Notes: a model not told the origin generated them from the sequence alone. 64,000 bases of DNA from Cordylochernes scorpioides (GCA_030710605.1 CP092863.1:140375547-140439546), one strand, 5' to 3'. Positions 43,188 to 54,500 are shown, numbered from the stretch's first letter. Program-made: numbers and translations.

Positions 43188-43240
43188 TGTTCGCTCCTGT
43201 GAGGACAAAAGAATTTTGTCGAAACGTCGAGGTAATAAAA
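43188..43240 (+). ncRNA. Hammerhead-like motif, family 3 copy b
   Basis: Inverted relative to copy a. Stem II GACAAAA-GAA-TTTTGTC (7 pairs), GAAACGTC with stem III AC/GT and a GTC site, stem I CTC/GAG. The first box reads CTGTGAG (one A missing). Confidence 0.55.
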
Positions 43241-44075
43241 AGATTTACTGACCGAAGTATCTTTAATTTGAATAACTATCAAGTAAATACAATATATGAA
43301 AATATATTAGAGTATAAAGCCAATGAAATACTAATGAAGCTAACTACCACTGTAATAAGGAAACATTTTGAGAAACTTTCTCTACTATCACACCTTCGAT
43401 CTATCCAGTAATGAGACATCCATAAGTAATGGACAATTGATCATATATGGAGTATATTTTATATATGTATTGCAACGACAACAATTCAAATTCCTATATA
43501 ATCATTATACTCGCTGTTCTTCAGATAAATGATTTATTCTAGGAAAACTCTCCCTGATATTAAAGGCATTAACAGAATCACGCATCAGTAAACTTAACGC
43601 TTTCAATTATCTCTATTTTATATATAACAAAGTGACTGAATGTTGTCATGGACACTATAGGACTAAGTGATACTATCAAGTAAATACAATGATAACATTA
43701 GAGTATAAAACCCAATATGAAATACTAATGAAGCTAACTACTGCGGTTATAAGGAAACATTTTAGCAAACTTCCTCCAGTCCATCACACCTTCGATCTAT
43801 CCAGTAATGAGGGCCATCCATAAATAATGCACAATTGTAAAGTCTTCCATATTTCCTGCCCATCCTTGACTGTGATATATGGAGAAGATTAACTTGTATA
43901 ACCATTAATAAACTCTCCTACCTTCCATTCTACAGTAGCTACTCTCCCTTCATTTCTCAAGTCATTTTAAATTGAAGTGTTTCTTTTTTTTATCACAAGT
44001 TTCAGATAGTGTATTGATAGAGATTAATAGCAGCTTTTTTCTTCTGGAGTTTTTACATTCGGTGTTATCTTCTAT
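43230..44075 (+). repeat. Large inverted repeat, left arm
   Basis: Contains an imperfect tandem duplication (GAAATACTAATGAAGCTAAC occurs twice; CACACCTTCGATCTATCCAG twice). Matches 46,340-47,345 in reverse complement. Confidence 0.85.
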
Positions 44076-44273
44076 AATTAGAACATCTTGACGAAAGTGA
44101 TAAAATATTTTCCTATCTATCTGGTATGTGGGTTATTTTGAAATACACTAACACGAATTTAAATTTGCTCGGAAAACATATATTCCGGGAAGAAAGAAAG
44201 CTGATTATTACGCGAAGATCCATTATTACTTAAAAGTTATTTGTAAACAATAAGGAAGGAGAGAGATTAATGG

Positions 44274-44668
44274 AAAAAATAAATCAAATGATATACACAC
44301 TAGCAGCTTACGCCTATCAGCGGCCTGCCTTATTCTGACCTACCCAAGACTCTATATTGACCTAACAAAGTTACAATATATTGTATAAGGCAGGCCGCTG
44401 ATAGGTGTAAGCTGCTAGTGTGTATATCATTTGATTTATTTTTTCCTTTAATCTCTGTCTTTCCTTATTGTATTATTAGCGTAGATACCAATGGTCACAC
44501 ACAAATTATAGTAGATGATTATATCGTAAGAGAATACCCTAGAATTGTCACTTTCAACAAATTTCACAAATATCGATTATTTATTTCAATTGTAAAGAAA
44601 TTCAACTCGTAAAATAGATTTAGAGATGATTATTTTGCGAAAAGGATATTGATATATAAAAATAAAAA
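44274..44668 (+). repeat. Foldback repeat, copy 2
   Basis: Near-identical to 28,366-28,757 including the hairpin; flanks differ. Confidence 0.9.
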
Positions 44669-45055
44669 AAGTCTATACCATCAAAATAAGGCAAAAATTA
44701 AATGCTTTCTTTGACCGTCTTTTCAAACTTGAAACCTCGGATCGGTGGCAAAGCCAAAACACCAATTTTCTTAAAACCAGAACGCTTACCTTGAGACAAA
44801 GGTTTGCCAGTTAAACACCTTTTTCGGGTCAAATTTGAAAATTTTTTTAATCCCTTGTGTAAATCTAATGTAATCATAGACCACCCTAGACTGACGAGGA
44901 AGTATTCCGAAAACATAGTCTCCAGGTAAGCTTTCTGAATTTGTCAAAGCTGGTGTTGTGGCTTTGTTACCCGATATTTTATCTAATATTTTGCAGAGAC
45001 GGTCAAGTAGCCGGCGCATAGTTTTTGTGTCTAATTTTACGAGAGAGGTGACATT
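44668..45055. mobile_element. Hammerhead family-2 element, two-armed
   Basis: Right arm well preserved (GTTGTGGCTTTGTTACCCG, GACGGTCAAGTAGCCGGCG, GAGAGGTGAC); left arm eroded. Confidence 0.65.
44880..44930 (+). ncRNA. Hammerhead ribozyme-like motif (family 2)
   Basis: CTGACGA 44,891-44,897, perfect stem II GGAA-GTA-TTCC without the extra base, GAAA 44,909-44,912, GTC at 44,918-44,920, stem I CCTAGA with TCCAGG (one mismatch). Stem III is poor. Confidence 0.6.
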
Positions 45056-45179
45056 TATACATATAAAGTTATTCGTATCATCCCAAATACACATGGGGCA
45101 GTCATAAAGGTTTCTGATTGGTAGAGATTTGCGACTGTAAGTACATTCCAATATCTACAGCCGTAGAAGCTGATCGACC

Positions 45180-45540
45180 TCGTACTCAAAAGAGGGTAGA
45201 GTCAACTGAAGCGGAAAGTTGGAATTCGTCATACGAAGTTCAATAGATCTTGAGGGAAGACCTTTATTCGAGAAGAGGTGAAACGCTACTTTTCAACAGG
45301 ATAATATACGAATATATGTTACTGGTATTGTACGGACTTTCCCCTACAAATAGAAAATGTTTGCTATTGCCCTGGCCAGCACGTTCTCCTGATCTGTCAC
45401 CAAGAGAAAACGTCAAAGGTTGCCGAGCGATTGACTCGTCAGCATACACCAGTCACTACCGTCGATGAACTGTGGCATCATGATGAATCATCATTGGAAG
45501 CTATACTTGTACATGCCATGCAATCTCTGATTGATTAAAT
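45180..45540 (+). pseudogene. Tc1-like transposase C-terminal relic
   Basis: WPARSPDLSPRENV with the final catalytic region altered, then words such as VDELWHH and HAMQSLID in other frames. Multiple frameshifts. Confidence 0.75.
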
Positions 45541-45625
45541 GCCCAGTCGTATAATGCCAGAGGTGGTTCTTCTGGGTACATAATTCTCACGACCCGTACC
45601 TCCAACCATTTAGAAAGATTTGTTA

Positions 45626-45835
45626 CACTCATGGACAAAACTTAAGGAAGTTGTACTTTTTTGCATGTATATCGGGATTCAGACAATAAATCTGAAAGAT
45701 ATTACAGTGACCTTTATTGAAGAAACACGAGATAACCAAGTGTGCGAACAAATTTGTCTCTGTCTCCATAAAAAAAAGACAGAAGACCGGCGATATCAAA
45801 ATATGAAACTTTCTTAATAATTGTAGTCTCTTGTA
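45626..45835 (+). mobile_element. CACTCATGG MITE copy
   Basis: Perfect left end after TA, right end eroded. Confidence 0.8.
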
Positions 45836-46339
45836 CAATTAATAATATCCAATCACACTATAATAATAGATATTTATTTACATTCCAAATAATGGTGGTG
45901 TCTTGTTCATATATATCAGGTATTGCACATTTCAGGTTTCCATTGAGCTTGGTTTCCTGGAGACATGCTACATCAATGTGATGTTCATACATTCTCATTC
46001 CAAATAATAAAAGTATTTTAGCATTAGCCAACTTGAGGGCATAAAGGTAGATGATGATAGAAATCAGAATACAAAGTAAATTTTACATTGGAATTATTTA
46101 ACATTTACGAATGACCTCTCACTTGGTTCAACAAAATTTTAATAATTTTCAGTTCTTATTTCCTGCTGTATGCCGTTTTATAAACTCTTACTGTGTATGT
46201 GTGTTATCGATTCTTAATAACATATCATCGACTCAATTTCGAAACTCTTAAAGCATAAATAAAAAGAAAGGCTAGAGAGGAAACAATAAAAAGGAAAGCA
46301 TTATCATTTCCATCATTCTTTTCTAATTATAGAATGTGA

Positions 46340-47345
46340 AAACTTAGAACAAAAATTTGCTATTAATCTTTATCAATATACTATCTGAAACTTGTGATAG
46401 AAAAGAAACACTTCAATTTAAAATAACTTGAGAAATGAAGAGAGAGCTACTATAGAATGGAGAGAGGGGTTTATTAATGGTTATACTAGTTAATCTATAT
46501 ACCTCCATATATCACAGTCAAGGACCAGTTATGGGAGCCTGGCAGGAAATATGGAGGACTTTACAATTGTGCATTATTTATGGATGCCTCATTACTGAAT
46601 AGATCGAAGATGTGATAGACTGGAGAAGGTTTCTCAAAATGTTTCCTTATAACAGTGGTAGTTAGCTTCATTAGTATTTCATTGATTTTTATACTCTAAC
46701 GTTATCATTGTATTTACTTGATAGATAGTATCACTTGTCCCAACAGTGTCCATGACAACATTCAGTCACTTTGTTAGATATCAAATAGAGATATTTGAAA
46801 GCTTTAAGTTGACTGATGCGTGATTCTGTTATTGCCCTCAATCTCAGAGAGAGTTTTCCTAGAATAAATCATTTATCTGAAGAACAGCGAGTACAATGAT
46901 TATATAGGAATTGGAATTGTTGTCGTTACTATTGTATAATTTATACATATACAACATATACTCCATATATGATCAATTGTCCGTTATTTATAGATGGCCC
47001 TCATTACTGGATAGATTGAAGGTATGATAGAGTGGAGGAAGTTTCTTAAAATGTTTCCTTATAATAGTGGTAGTTAGCTTCATTAGTATTTCATATTGGG
47101 GTTTTATACTCTAACGTTATCACTGTATTCACTTGATAGATAGTATCACTTGTCAAATAGAGATAATTAAAAGCTTCAGGTCTACTGATCGTGCTTCTGT
47201 TAAAGCCACTAATCTAAAAAAAGGTACTCTTAGAATAAAGAAATTATTTGAAGAACAGCGAGTACAATGATAATACAAGAATTATGATTGTTATCGTCAC
47301 AATCGTATTATTTATGTATACAAAATATACTCCATATATGATCAA
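46340..47345 (-). repeat. Large inverted repeat, right arm
   Basis: Reverse complement of 43,230-44,075, extended by a third partial unit (to 47,345). Spacer of about 2.3 kb carries the foldback repeat, a family-2 element, a Tc1 relic and a MITE. Confidence 0.85.
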
Positions 47346-47729
47346 TGAAACTGGAAAATTTCATGCTCACGAAGCGTCAACAATCCATTTCCGCAACTTC
47401 CCAAATAATATCTGCCTTATTCCAGCCTTATTACCAATGTGAGAACATCAGGGGCAAGACATACTAGAATGTGATGAATTAGCGCGCCCCATCTGTGATA
47501 AGAAGTTCAAACTATTTTATACACGAATTATTATTTTTAATTATGCATTAAAGCAATGTACAATGTTAATCAACCTAGTAATAACTAGTTGTGATAATGA
47601 ATTATCCACACACAACACCAGTTTTGCAAAATTCAGATAAAAAGCCAGCCTGTATGCCATTTTGGTAAATTCGACCGCTTCATTACTCCTTTCGTAGGAT
47701 GCTAAAATAAGATTCTATATTAAATATAA

Positions 47730-47945
47730 AGAAGGCATATGTGATTTCCAGACTTAAGTCTGGTCATCTACGGACAATGACTTTCCAGAATGGTTGAAGG
47801 GTTTTCCCACTATGTACTAACCTGCAATTCTCAGCCTGCAACCCCAAGACATATTATTGACTGTATTAACTCATCCATTGATGAGCTCTACTCTTCCCCG
47901 GCAGACACCATCAACAAGCTTTACAAGCTTGATACCTTAGTGTGA
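47730..47945 (+). pseudogene. Possible non-LTR ORF2 C-terminal relic
   Basis: Frame QPATPRHIIDCINSSIDEL then TINKLYKLDTLV and stop resembles the 19.9 kb relic (ATPxHIxxCI pattern). Confidence 0.55.
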
Positions 47946-48060
47946 TTAAGTGGAGATAAGAAAGAAGAAGAAGAAGGCATATTCTGACCACAAACACATA
48001 AGCAACACCTGACCTTTTTTATTTTCCACATTGTGTGTGGGTGGTGTAAGAATGTATAGA

Positions 48061-48335
48061 TATGTTGGAGGAGTGTTATGAACCGTCGATTTAAGACAAC
48101 CACGACCCGAGATCCATTCCCGCCTTGAACATTTTTTCTTTCAAAAAGTTGTTTCGAAGGCTTCTGAATCTTGCAAAAGAGTAGCCCCACCAGTAAGTAC
48201 AAGTAACCAAACGAATCTCTATAGAACACTTGTAAGTACAAAATTCTAACTGACTTCTACATATGTAGACATGTGGTAGATCTACAATAAAAGCAGTCGC
48301 TTACTACCCACCATGATTATTATGGTGTATTTGGG
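48061..48335 (+). mobile_element. SINE-1 full-length
   Basis: Head TTGGAGGAGTGTTATGAACC, eroded B box, full body, tail CCACCATGATTATTATGG. Confidence 0.82.
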
Positions 48336-48339
48336 ATAA

Positions 48340-48571
48340 ATACTATAACCACCATGGGGGGGGGGGGAGAAGTCCGACCACACCTCCCCCTGCGGTCCCC
48401 CCTGGACCCTTGGAATATTCGACCAAATTCTGGTTCGTTTCCAAGGTGACTAACGTGGCAACGGCACCCATTTTCCAATGAAGAGCAAGATAGTGGATAT
48501 TGCTGTTGCTGTGATGGAGATGCATGGAGACATCTAAGACTCTTCTTTGGACACGACAACAACAACAACAA
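48340..48571. other. GC-richer unassigned segment with G13 run
   Basis: Starts with a run of 13 G and ends with (ACA)n. Short open frames, no recognised domain. Confidence 0.3.
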
Positions 48572-48634
48572 CTATAACCACGATATATAATAAATAATAG
48601 ATAAAAGAAGCCAGGTGTTGATAACGAGAAAATA

Positions 48635-48850
48635 GCCTATTGTGACCGCCCGCATGAGAATTTTGATAGCAGAGCGCCATCTAATGGAACAAAAATCAAC
48701 TAAACGTTGATTTAACTTGTACCGGGATATTTGGACAACCCATTTTCTTGATAAATCAAGAAAAGTCAACCACGTACAGGTTTCGGGCTGTTGGCCCTCA
48801 TCAGCGTGTTGCAGACTGTACCATAAAGACCAAAATTTGGTTAAAAAGGC
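48635..48850 (-). mobile_element. Hammerhead family-1 element, one-armed
   Basis: AGAGCGCCATCTAATGGAAC, AAAATCAACTAAACGTTG, then the minus-strand ribozyme. Confidence 0.75.
48765..48813 (-). ncRNA. Hammerhead ribozyme-like motif (family 1)
   Basis: Canonical CTGATGA (48,804-48,798), perfect stem II GGGC-CAACA-GCCC, GAAA 48,784-48,781, stem III AC/GT, H17 = A48,775 (GTA). Stem I CACG/CGTG plus one further pair. Confidence 0.7.
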
Positions 48851-49451
48851 TCCCTGATAAATCAAGAAACGTGTATATAAGTTATAAGGACAAATTTGCG
48901 TGAATACGCTGATTATAAATCTATATGTATAATATCATTTTTTTTATTTTTTTATTCCTACTCACAAATATACCTTTCAAAGAATAACTCTTCATAGCAC
49001 ACACTCATTGCCCTTTGAAGTGGAATTTTGGAATAAAATTTAACTCGGATGTAAAAATATACAATCATATTATTTTACGCTCAAACTGTACATAGGTTAT
49101 GTATTCGAATATATGGATTTAATTTGAAATGCGGCTCACAAATATCGACTCGCGATAAACATTACATCTGAATATTAACTATTTACACGTAATAGATGAG
49201 GTTGAAATATTGCGTGAGGATGATTTAAATGAGAGGTAAGTTTCTATTTGGGGCGATAGCTTGGATTGATTCGAATTGGCCAAAACAGCTTATTCTCTAC
49301 TCTGACTGCTAGCCTTACTGCTCAGACAAAAGTCCTTTATTATCATCCCTAGTACTATGAGTTAACTGACAAGACACCTCAGTTAGCCGGTATTGTGATC
49401 AGGGTGCATGGACCGATATGATCTGCTCCATGGACAAGACACCACCACCAT

Positions 49452-49738
49452 GTGGTACAAGCCATGATAATCATGGTGTGTAGTTAGGTTCCTCCTTCAA
49501 ATGCAAGGGCACCACATATCCACATATGTAGAAAGCGAAGTTAGACTTTTGCACTTACAAATGTGCCAGAACCTACGATTTATTGCTTACACTCACTGGT
49601 AGGGTTGGCCTTTTGCAGGAATCAGGGGCCATTGAAGCAATTTTCCTTCTTTAGGAAAAAGTGCTCAATGTAGGATCAGATATCAAGTCTTAACTATCGA
49701 AAATTGACAATTTATACCTCTCTTCCACCCAACAACAC
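49452..49738 (-). mobile_element. SINE-1 copy
   Basis: Full body and tail (minus), B box eroded. Confidence 0.8.
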
Positions 49739-49901
49739 CTTATAAACGATAGGTTTTGAATATATGTGTATTGTTTCAATCAATTTTAAGGGAAGAAGTG
49801 TCTTTTATAGATAAGGTATGCGTGCTTAGAGAGTTCAAGAGATTTTTAAACAAATTTATATTCGATACCCTCAAAGGGAATCCCAAATTACTAAGGACAA
49901 T

Positions 49902-52022
49902 CTAAGGAGAGTATTTTAGACTCATGGATCGAATAAGGAAACAGAAGATATCAACGTACTCCTCCAGGAGTTTGTGGGAATGCTTGAAAGGTCCGACCGT
50001 CTTGGAATCAATCCTGATGAGCAGAGGACACTTCTGTTCGCACATCTCGCCCACGTTGTACTGCAGCTCGGCGATGTATTTGAAGGAATGGCTGGGAACG
50101 ACCTTGTTGTCTTTCTCCGAGGTCAACACCAAAACGCCGGGGTATTGTACGTGCCTGTTATATTCACAACCGATATTGTGGAGAGGCGAGTACTTGATGA
50201 TATTGCTGAAATCTCTTTCATTTGCCGGGTCTCCATAATCTCCTATCCATGATTGGCCAATGGTAAATCGATCGAATTTGAGAAGATCCAAAATTCCCAT
50301 ATGGATAAGCGCGCAGCCAAATTTTTCAGGAGATTGGTTTAGTGACGCTGCTGCAATCATTCCACCGTTGGCTACTCCGTGAACGATAAGTCTTTTGTAT
50401 GAAGTGAAGGAATTCCAAATTAGGAAGGTAGCTGCACTTTGGAGATCTCGTATTGAGTTTATCTTATTAGCTAAGATGCCGTCTCGGTGCCAGTCTGTTC
50501 CATACTCGCCTCCCCCTCGGACATTGGCGATGGCCGCGATGCCATCGAAGTTCCTGATGAAGAAAGCTCGAGCAGCACTAAAAGACGGCATTAAACAGTT
50601 ATTGAATCCACCATAGGCGAAGAGTAGGCATGGATTTGAGCTTTTCTTGACGAGATTCTTCTTAAATATAAGATACATCGGGATCTTGACGTTTTCTAAG
50701 CTATTATAGAAAACCTGCTTGATCTTATAATCGTTCTCATCGAAGCCTTGAATTTTGATGGTTCTGTAAGCTTCCAGTTGAATATTCTCCTTAGAAATCT
50801 CGCATTGGAAGATTATACCGGGTTTGAGGAAAGAGTGGAAATGTAAGAAAAAGTTATCGTACATTTTATGACCGGAATATCTTGAGATGGTACCAACCCC
50901 TAGAGACAACCTCTGATACTTTTTTCCAGTAATCTTGTTGTATAGGTACAAGACATTCTTAACATGCTCGATGTAGCATACTACCAGTTTATCTCCGTTC
51001 ACACATAGCGCCCATTCTAGATAATGTTCAGTTTCGGGAATCAAATCCAACCATTTGGATTCTTCGGGAGTATTGAGATCGATGTTGACAAGTTTGTACA
51101 TCTTCGCATTCCTATTAGTCCTGAATGTCACTGTACTCTGCCGATTGCTGATATATTCAAATTTGGAATCAAAAGTGGTGATTATTTCTTTCACAGCCAT
51201 ATTGGCAGATATAGGTTCTAGGGCGGGGACGTCAATGTAGTACATATTGTTGGTTTTACTATCCTTGTAGACGCTTATAAACAGATATTCTCCATTATCC
51301 GATATCTCACTACCAATAAACCAAGTGATTTGATTTTCAAATTCGACGCAATGGATATCCTGTTCTTGAGATGTGCCGATATGGTGGTACATAATGACCT
51401 GTTGATTGGAACGGCTATTAGCCGCATGTTCTAAGGGAAGGGTTGGATCAAAGTAAGGAAAGCCTTCATAGAAAAATCCGCGAAAATCATATGTCCAAGA
51501 TATATTCGTAAACTTAACTTTGTTGAGTACATCTGGGATATCGGCGCTGAGGTTAAGATCTTTAATCTTGAGGGTGATCCAATCCGAATTTTCGAATCCT
51601 AATCCATAGCAATAATAACGGCCATCTTCCGAAACGGATGATACCTTCAGTAGAATCGATCCATCCGTTGAAAAATTGTTTGGATCCAGACAGACTTTAG
51701 GTTGGCCGTTCAGTTTTTCCAGCATGTAGATGACATTCTGAGTTTGCAGACCGGAATTGTATGAATAGAAATAACGATCGCCTCTGCGGAGTGGACATCC
51801 AAATTTCGGATAGTTCCAGAGTTCCCGAAGCTTCTGCCGAATGGATTCGCGTTCTTTTACATTCTCGATGTAGCTGCGAAACAGAGTGTTCTGATCCTCA
51901 ATGAATCTCTTTGTGTCGTTCGACTCCAAATCTTCCAACCAGTGGTATGGATCAGGAATTTGTATTCCATGGAAATTCTCGGAATACTTGGTGTCCCTAT
52001 CAACCTTCGGATAGTTGAACAT
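49902..52022 (-). CDS. PREP: Prolyl oligopeptidase homologue (S9A) lacking catalytic Ser and His
   Basis: 706 codons, intronless and uninterrupted; animal POP is about 710 residues, so it is full length. N-terminus DPYHWLEDLES is the family start; the middle is the seven-bladed propeller; residues ~430-706 are the alpha/beta-hydrolase (YGGFN at 470-474, NVRGGGEYGTDWH at 500-512, YSPLHNI). The nucleophile motif GGSNGG reads GVANGG with A551 instead of Ser. Asp is kept (D638 in EKDNKVVP, with K640 for the substrate-binding Arg). The His loop reads DSKTVGPFKHSH, with no His at the usual place (H681 and H683 lie a few residues on). So it should not cleave peptides by the normal mechanism. Lack of introns suggests a retrogene. 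An intact frame despite loss of catalysis suggests selection for another role or recent origin. It is divergent from the DUSP gene, 270 bp away. Confidence 0.92.
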   Translation of the reverse strand: MFNYPKVDRDTKYSENFHGIQIPDPYHWLEDLESNDTKRFIEDQNTLFRSYIENVKERESIRQKLRELWNYPKFGCPLRRGDRYFYSYNSGLQTQNVIYMLEKLNGQPKVCLDPNNFSTDGSILLKVSSVSEDGRYYCYGLGFENSDWITLKIKDLNLSADIPDVLNKVKFTNISWTYDFRGFFYEGFPYFDPTLPLEHAANSRSNQQVIMYHHIGTSQEQDIHCVEFENQITWFIGSEISDNGEYLFISVYKDSKTNNMYYIDVPALEPISANMAVKEIITTFDSKFEYISNRQSTVTFRTNRNAKMYKLVNIDLNTPEESKWLDLIPETEHYLEWALCVNGDKLVVCYIEHVKNVLYLYNKITGKKYQRLSLGVGTISRYSGHKMYDNFFLHFHSFLKPGIIFQCEISKENIQLEAYRTIKIQGFDENDYKIKQVFYNSLENVKIPMYLIFKKNLVKKSSNPCLLFAYGGFNNCLMPSFSAARAFFIRNFDGIAAIANVRGGGEYGTDWHRDGILANKINSIRDLQSAATFLIWNSFTSYKRLIVHGVANGGMIAAASLNQSPEKFGCALIHMGILDLLKFDRFTIGQSWIGDYGDPANERDFSNIIKYSPLHNIGCEYNRHVQYPGVLVLTSEKDNKVVPSHSFKYIAELQYNVGEMCEQKCPLLIRIDSKTVGPFKHSHKLLEEYVDIFCFLIRSMSLKYSP

Positions 52023-52292
52023 TAGGGTAGCTTAGCATGGAGGTTTTGATAGATTTTATCAAATAATACTATATCTGTCAAAATTCGTTCAACAAATTAT
52101 AGATTCCCGTTTTATAAATAAAAAGCCTAGCAACGTTTAATACCTATAAACCATTTCAAAGAACAAACACCCAATGTATTAAAGTACGCATATATGTAAA
52201 GTCAAAGAATCAGGATAGAGAGATAGACCAGGTCATTCAGAATATTTTCCCATTTTAACAAGGTTTTCACCTTAATATTAAAAATCCTAAGT
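52023..52292. promoter_or_regulatory. Shared 270-bp divergent intergenic region
   Basis: Separates the start codons of two opposite genes, so it must hold both 5' UTRs and probably a bidirectional promoter. No clear TATA box or other element can be named. Confidence 0.45.
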
Positions 52293-52949
52293 ATGAATCC
52301 CTTTGAAGATATTGAAGTATTACGACAACAAAAAGAATTGATGGAACTCCATGCAATTCCAACGCTAGAGAAAGGAAAGGTTTTCTACGTGGTGTCAAAG
52401 AAATGGTTCAACAAATGGCACTACTGGGTCAACAAGCGCTGCGAGGAAGTTCCTGATGAAAAAGTCCAGCAGCCAGGTCCCATAAACAACTTAGATATCC
52501 TTAGAGAAAAGAACAGCGATAAGATTAAGAAAGATATCATCTACGATGTGGACTATGTACTCCTTCCTGAACTATGCTGGTCCAATATGCAAAGTTTCTA
52601 CGGGTTGGAGAAAGGCCAGCTACCAATTAAGAGATATGTAATTGAGTGTGGATTGTTTATCCGGTATCTGAAAGTCGAAGTGGATTATCTCAGTATCAAA
52701 CTCTGCATGCTAAATGACATTTCAAAGAGTACTGTTCGCAGCTTCAGTCTAGCGGATACATTGATGACTGTGGAATTGTTGATGAGGAAAACATTCCGTA
52801 TCAAAGATTCGGATTCCACACGTCTATGGGTCCGTTACACCGAGCATCCACTCCAGGTCTTTACCGACTTGTCCAGTTCGTTAGAATCTCTTGGCTTCTT
52901 TGACGGCGTGACTGTACTTCTCGAAATCCTGAATAAAAATCTGAGCTAG
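52293..52949 (+). CDS. DUSP-UBL protein (USP4/11/15-type N-terminus without protease)
   Basis: 218 codons, intronless, intact. Residues ~26-124 match the DUSP domain of USP4/USP15 (WFNKWHYWV, PGPI at 61-64, DYVLLPELCW, YGLEKGQLPIKR). Residues ~128-214 match the following ubiquitin-like domain (KVEVDYLSIKLCML, FSLADTLMTVE, TRLW at 176-179, GFFDGVTVLLE). The frame stops just after the UBL, where the cysteine protease would begin, and nothing downstream resembles it. In the full enzymes DUSP-UBL mediates partner binding. A free copy might act as an adaptor or competitor; this is inference. Probably a truncated retrogene. Confidence 0.88.
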   Translation: MNPFEDIEVLRQQKELMELHAIPTLEKGKVFYVVSKKWFNKWHYWVNKRCEEVPDEKVQQPGPINNLDILREKNSDKIKKDIIYDVDYVLLPELCWSNMQSFYGLEKGQLPIKRYVIECGLFIRYLKVEVDYLSIKLCMLNDISKSTVRSFSLADTLMTVELLMRKTFRIKDSDSTRLWVRYTEHPLQVFTDLSSSLESLGFFDGVTVLLEILNKNLS

Positions 52950-53048
52950 GTCAGTAGCACGCTTGCATTCGTATAATGTTCTCAATACATTTATGAATTA
53001 AAATATAATAATCTACAATATTATAGATTTACTAAAATGTATGGCATA

Positions 53049-53252
53049 TACATTCATGGACAAAACTTAAGAAAGTTTCATATTTTGATATCGTCGACAT
53101 TTTTTTTAAGGAGCCAAAGGCAATTTTGTTCACACTTGGGTATCTCACGTGTCATCAATAAAGGTCACCGTAATATCTTTCAGAGTTATTGTCTGAATCT
53201 CAATATACATGCTAAAAGGTACAACTTCCTTAAGTTTTTTCCATGATTGTAC
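53049..53252 (-). mobile_element. CACTCATGG MITE copy
   Basis: Both ends recognisable (CATTCATGGACAAAACTTAA, TAAGTTTTTTCCATGATTG); body in reverse orientation to copy 1. Confidence 0.78.
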
Positions 53253-53254
53253 AT

Positions 53255-54285
53255 ATTGTGTAGTACATTAATGCACAAACTTTGTGCGAAAATGATTTTA
53301 AATCAATATTTGAAACAAATACAGTTTAACCTCTCTCCCGTCAAAATAAATTTAATTAATATATATCAAATATATAAACAAAAATAAGTAATTAAAAATA
53401 AAATGAAACCATTCAGGTATGATATTCATTTAATGACTTCTCCACTTGGAAAGTTGATTTGACCATCTATGAATCAGAATTAACTAAAAGTTGATTTCAT
53501 TAGTCAACAATTTATCTAATGAAATAACCATTTTTACTTAAATCTGATCCATAGAAAATTAAAAATAAATTTATTTATGAATGGTTTAATTTCCTTCGTA
53601 ATTTATTTATTATCAATAAATGAGATAAATTGATAAAAATATTTTTAATTCTAATAATCTGACATATATATACCAATTAAAAAGCAAAGCATCAACAAGA
53701 AAGTAGAAATTCCGGAGATTAACCATTTATTAATGCAATAGCCATGAATCACAATATTCTATTTCAGATTCATCCCTCATTTGCTTATTTCTCAGCTTTA
53801 TACTAAGATTGTTTACCTTACTCTAATACAAGGAATTACATAAATGGTTTATTTCTCAATTTGTAATTTTACCTGAGTTACAAATTTGTATATATCTTGG
53901 CTCTCAATGTACGTCTATATAATTGCATACATCCCACATCACACCTTGTCTTTACGCCCGTTGTTCCTCATGTCAGAGGCGGCCATTTCTTTCGGAGCTA
54001 AGTCGGCCTGCCACTGAGTAGTGCTCCCAGTCTTAATGACAAAGGCAGACGCATTCTACTTCACTCAATCATGGTGGTTGTAGATAAGAAAGAAGAAGAC
54101 GCCCGTTGAAGAACGATGTCGATAGAAATCAAGCGAAATAAACATGTTTTATAGAAGAAGCTCCTTTTGAGTTTATAATCTTACAATATAGAATTTTATT
54201 TCAAAATATTCCACGATATCTCTATTGTCGCATATTCTATTGAAGTATAATATTAATTTTTTTTAAATTTATTTATTTCAATTCA
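53255..54285. other. No gene recognised
   Basis: AT-rich. 53,990-54,090 (AAGTCGGCCTGCCACTGAGT) shares a module with 35,300-35,370 (AAGTCGGTCTGCTCCTGAG), so a minor dispersed repeat exists. Confidence 0.4.
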
Positions 54286-54289
54286 AAAC

Positions 54290-54500
54290 GCTATGTCCCC
54301 CTAGGGACACTTGCGCTAAATGTACATACAAATATAACAAAGAAAATATTCAACATGGAAAGCTACACAGAAAGTAACTTAGAAAGATTCATAAATATTA
54401 TTTACATATATAGAGATATTCTTTGAATTTTATTTACAGTTACATCAATAAATTTAAAATATATACATATATACACACATATACACGCATACACCTATAT
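54290..54500 (-). repeat. Non-LTR 3' end (CCCCCTAGGG family)
   Basis: CGCTATGTCCCCCTAGGGAC followed by an AT-rich stretch, like 41.0 kb. Confidence 0.55.
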
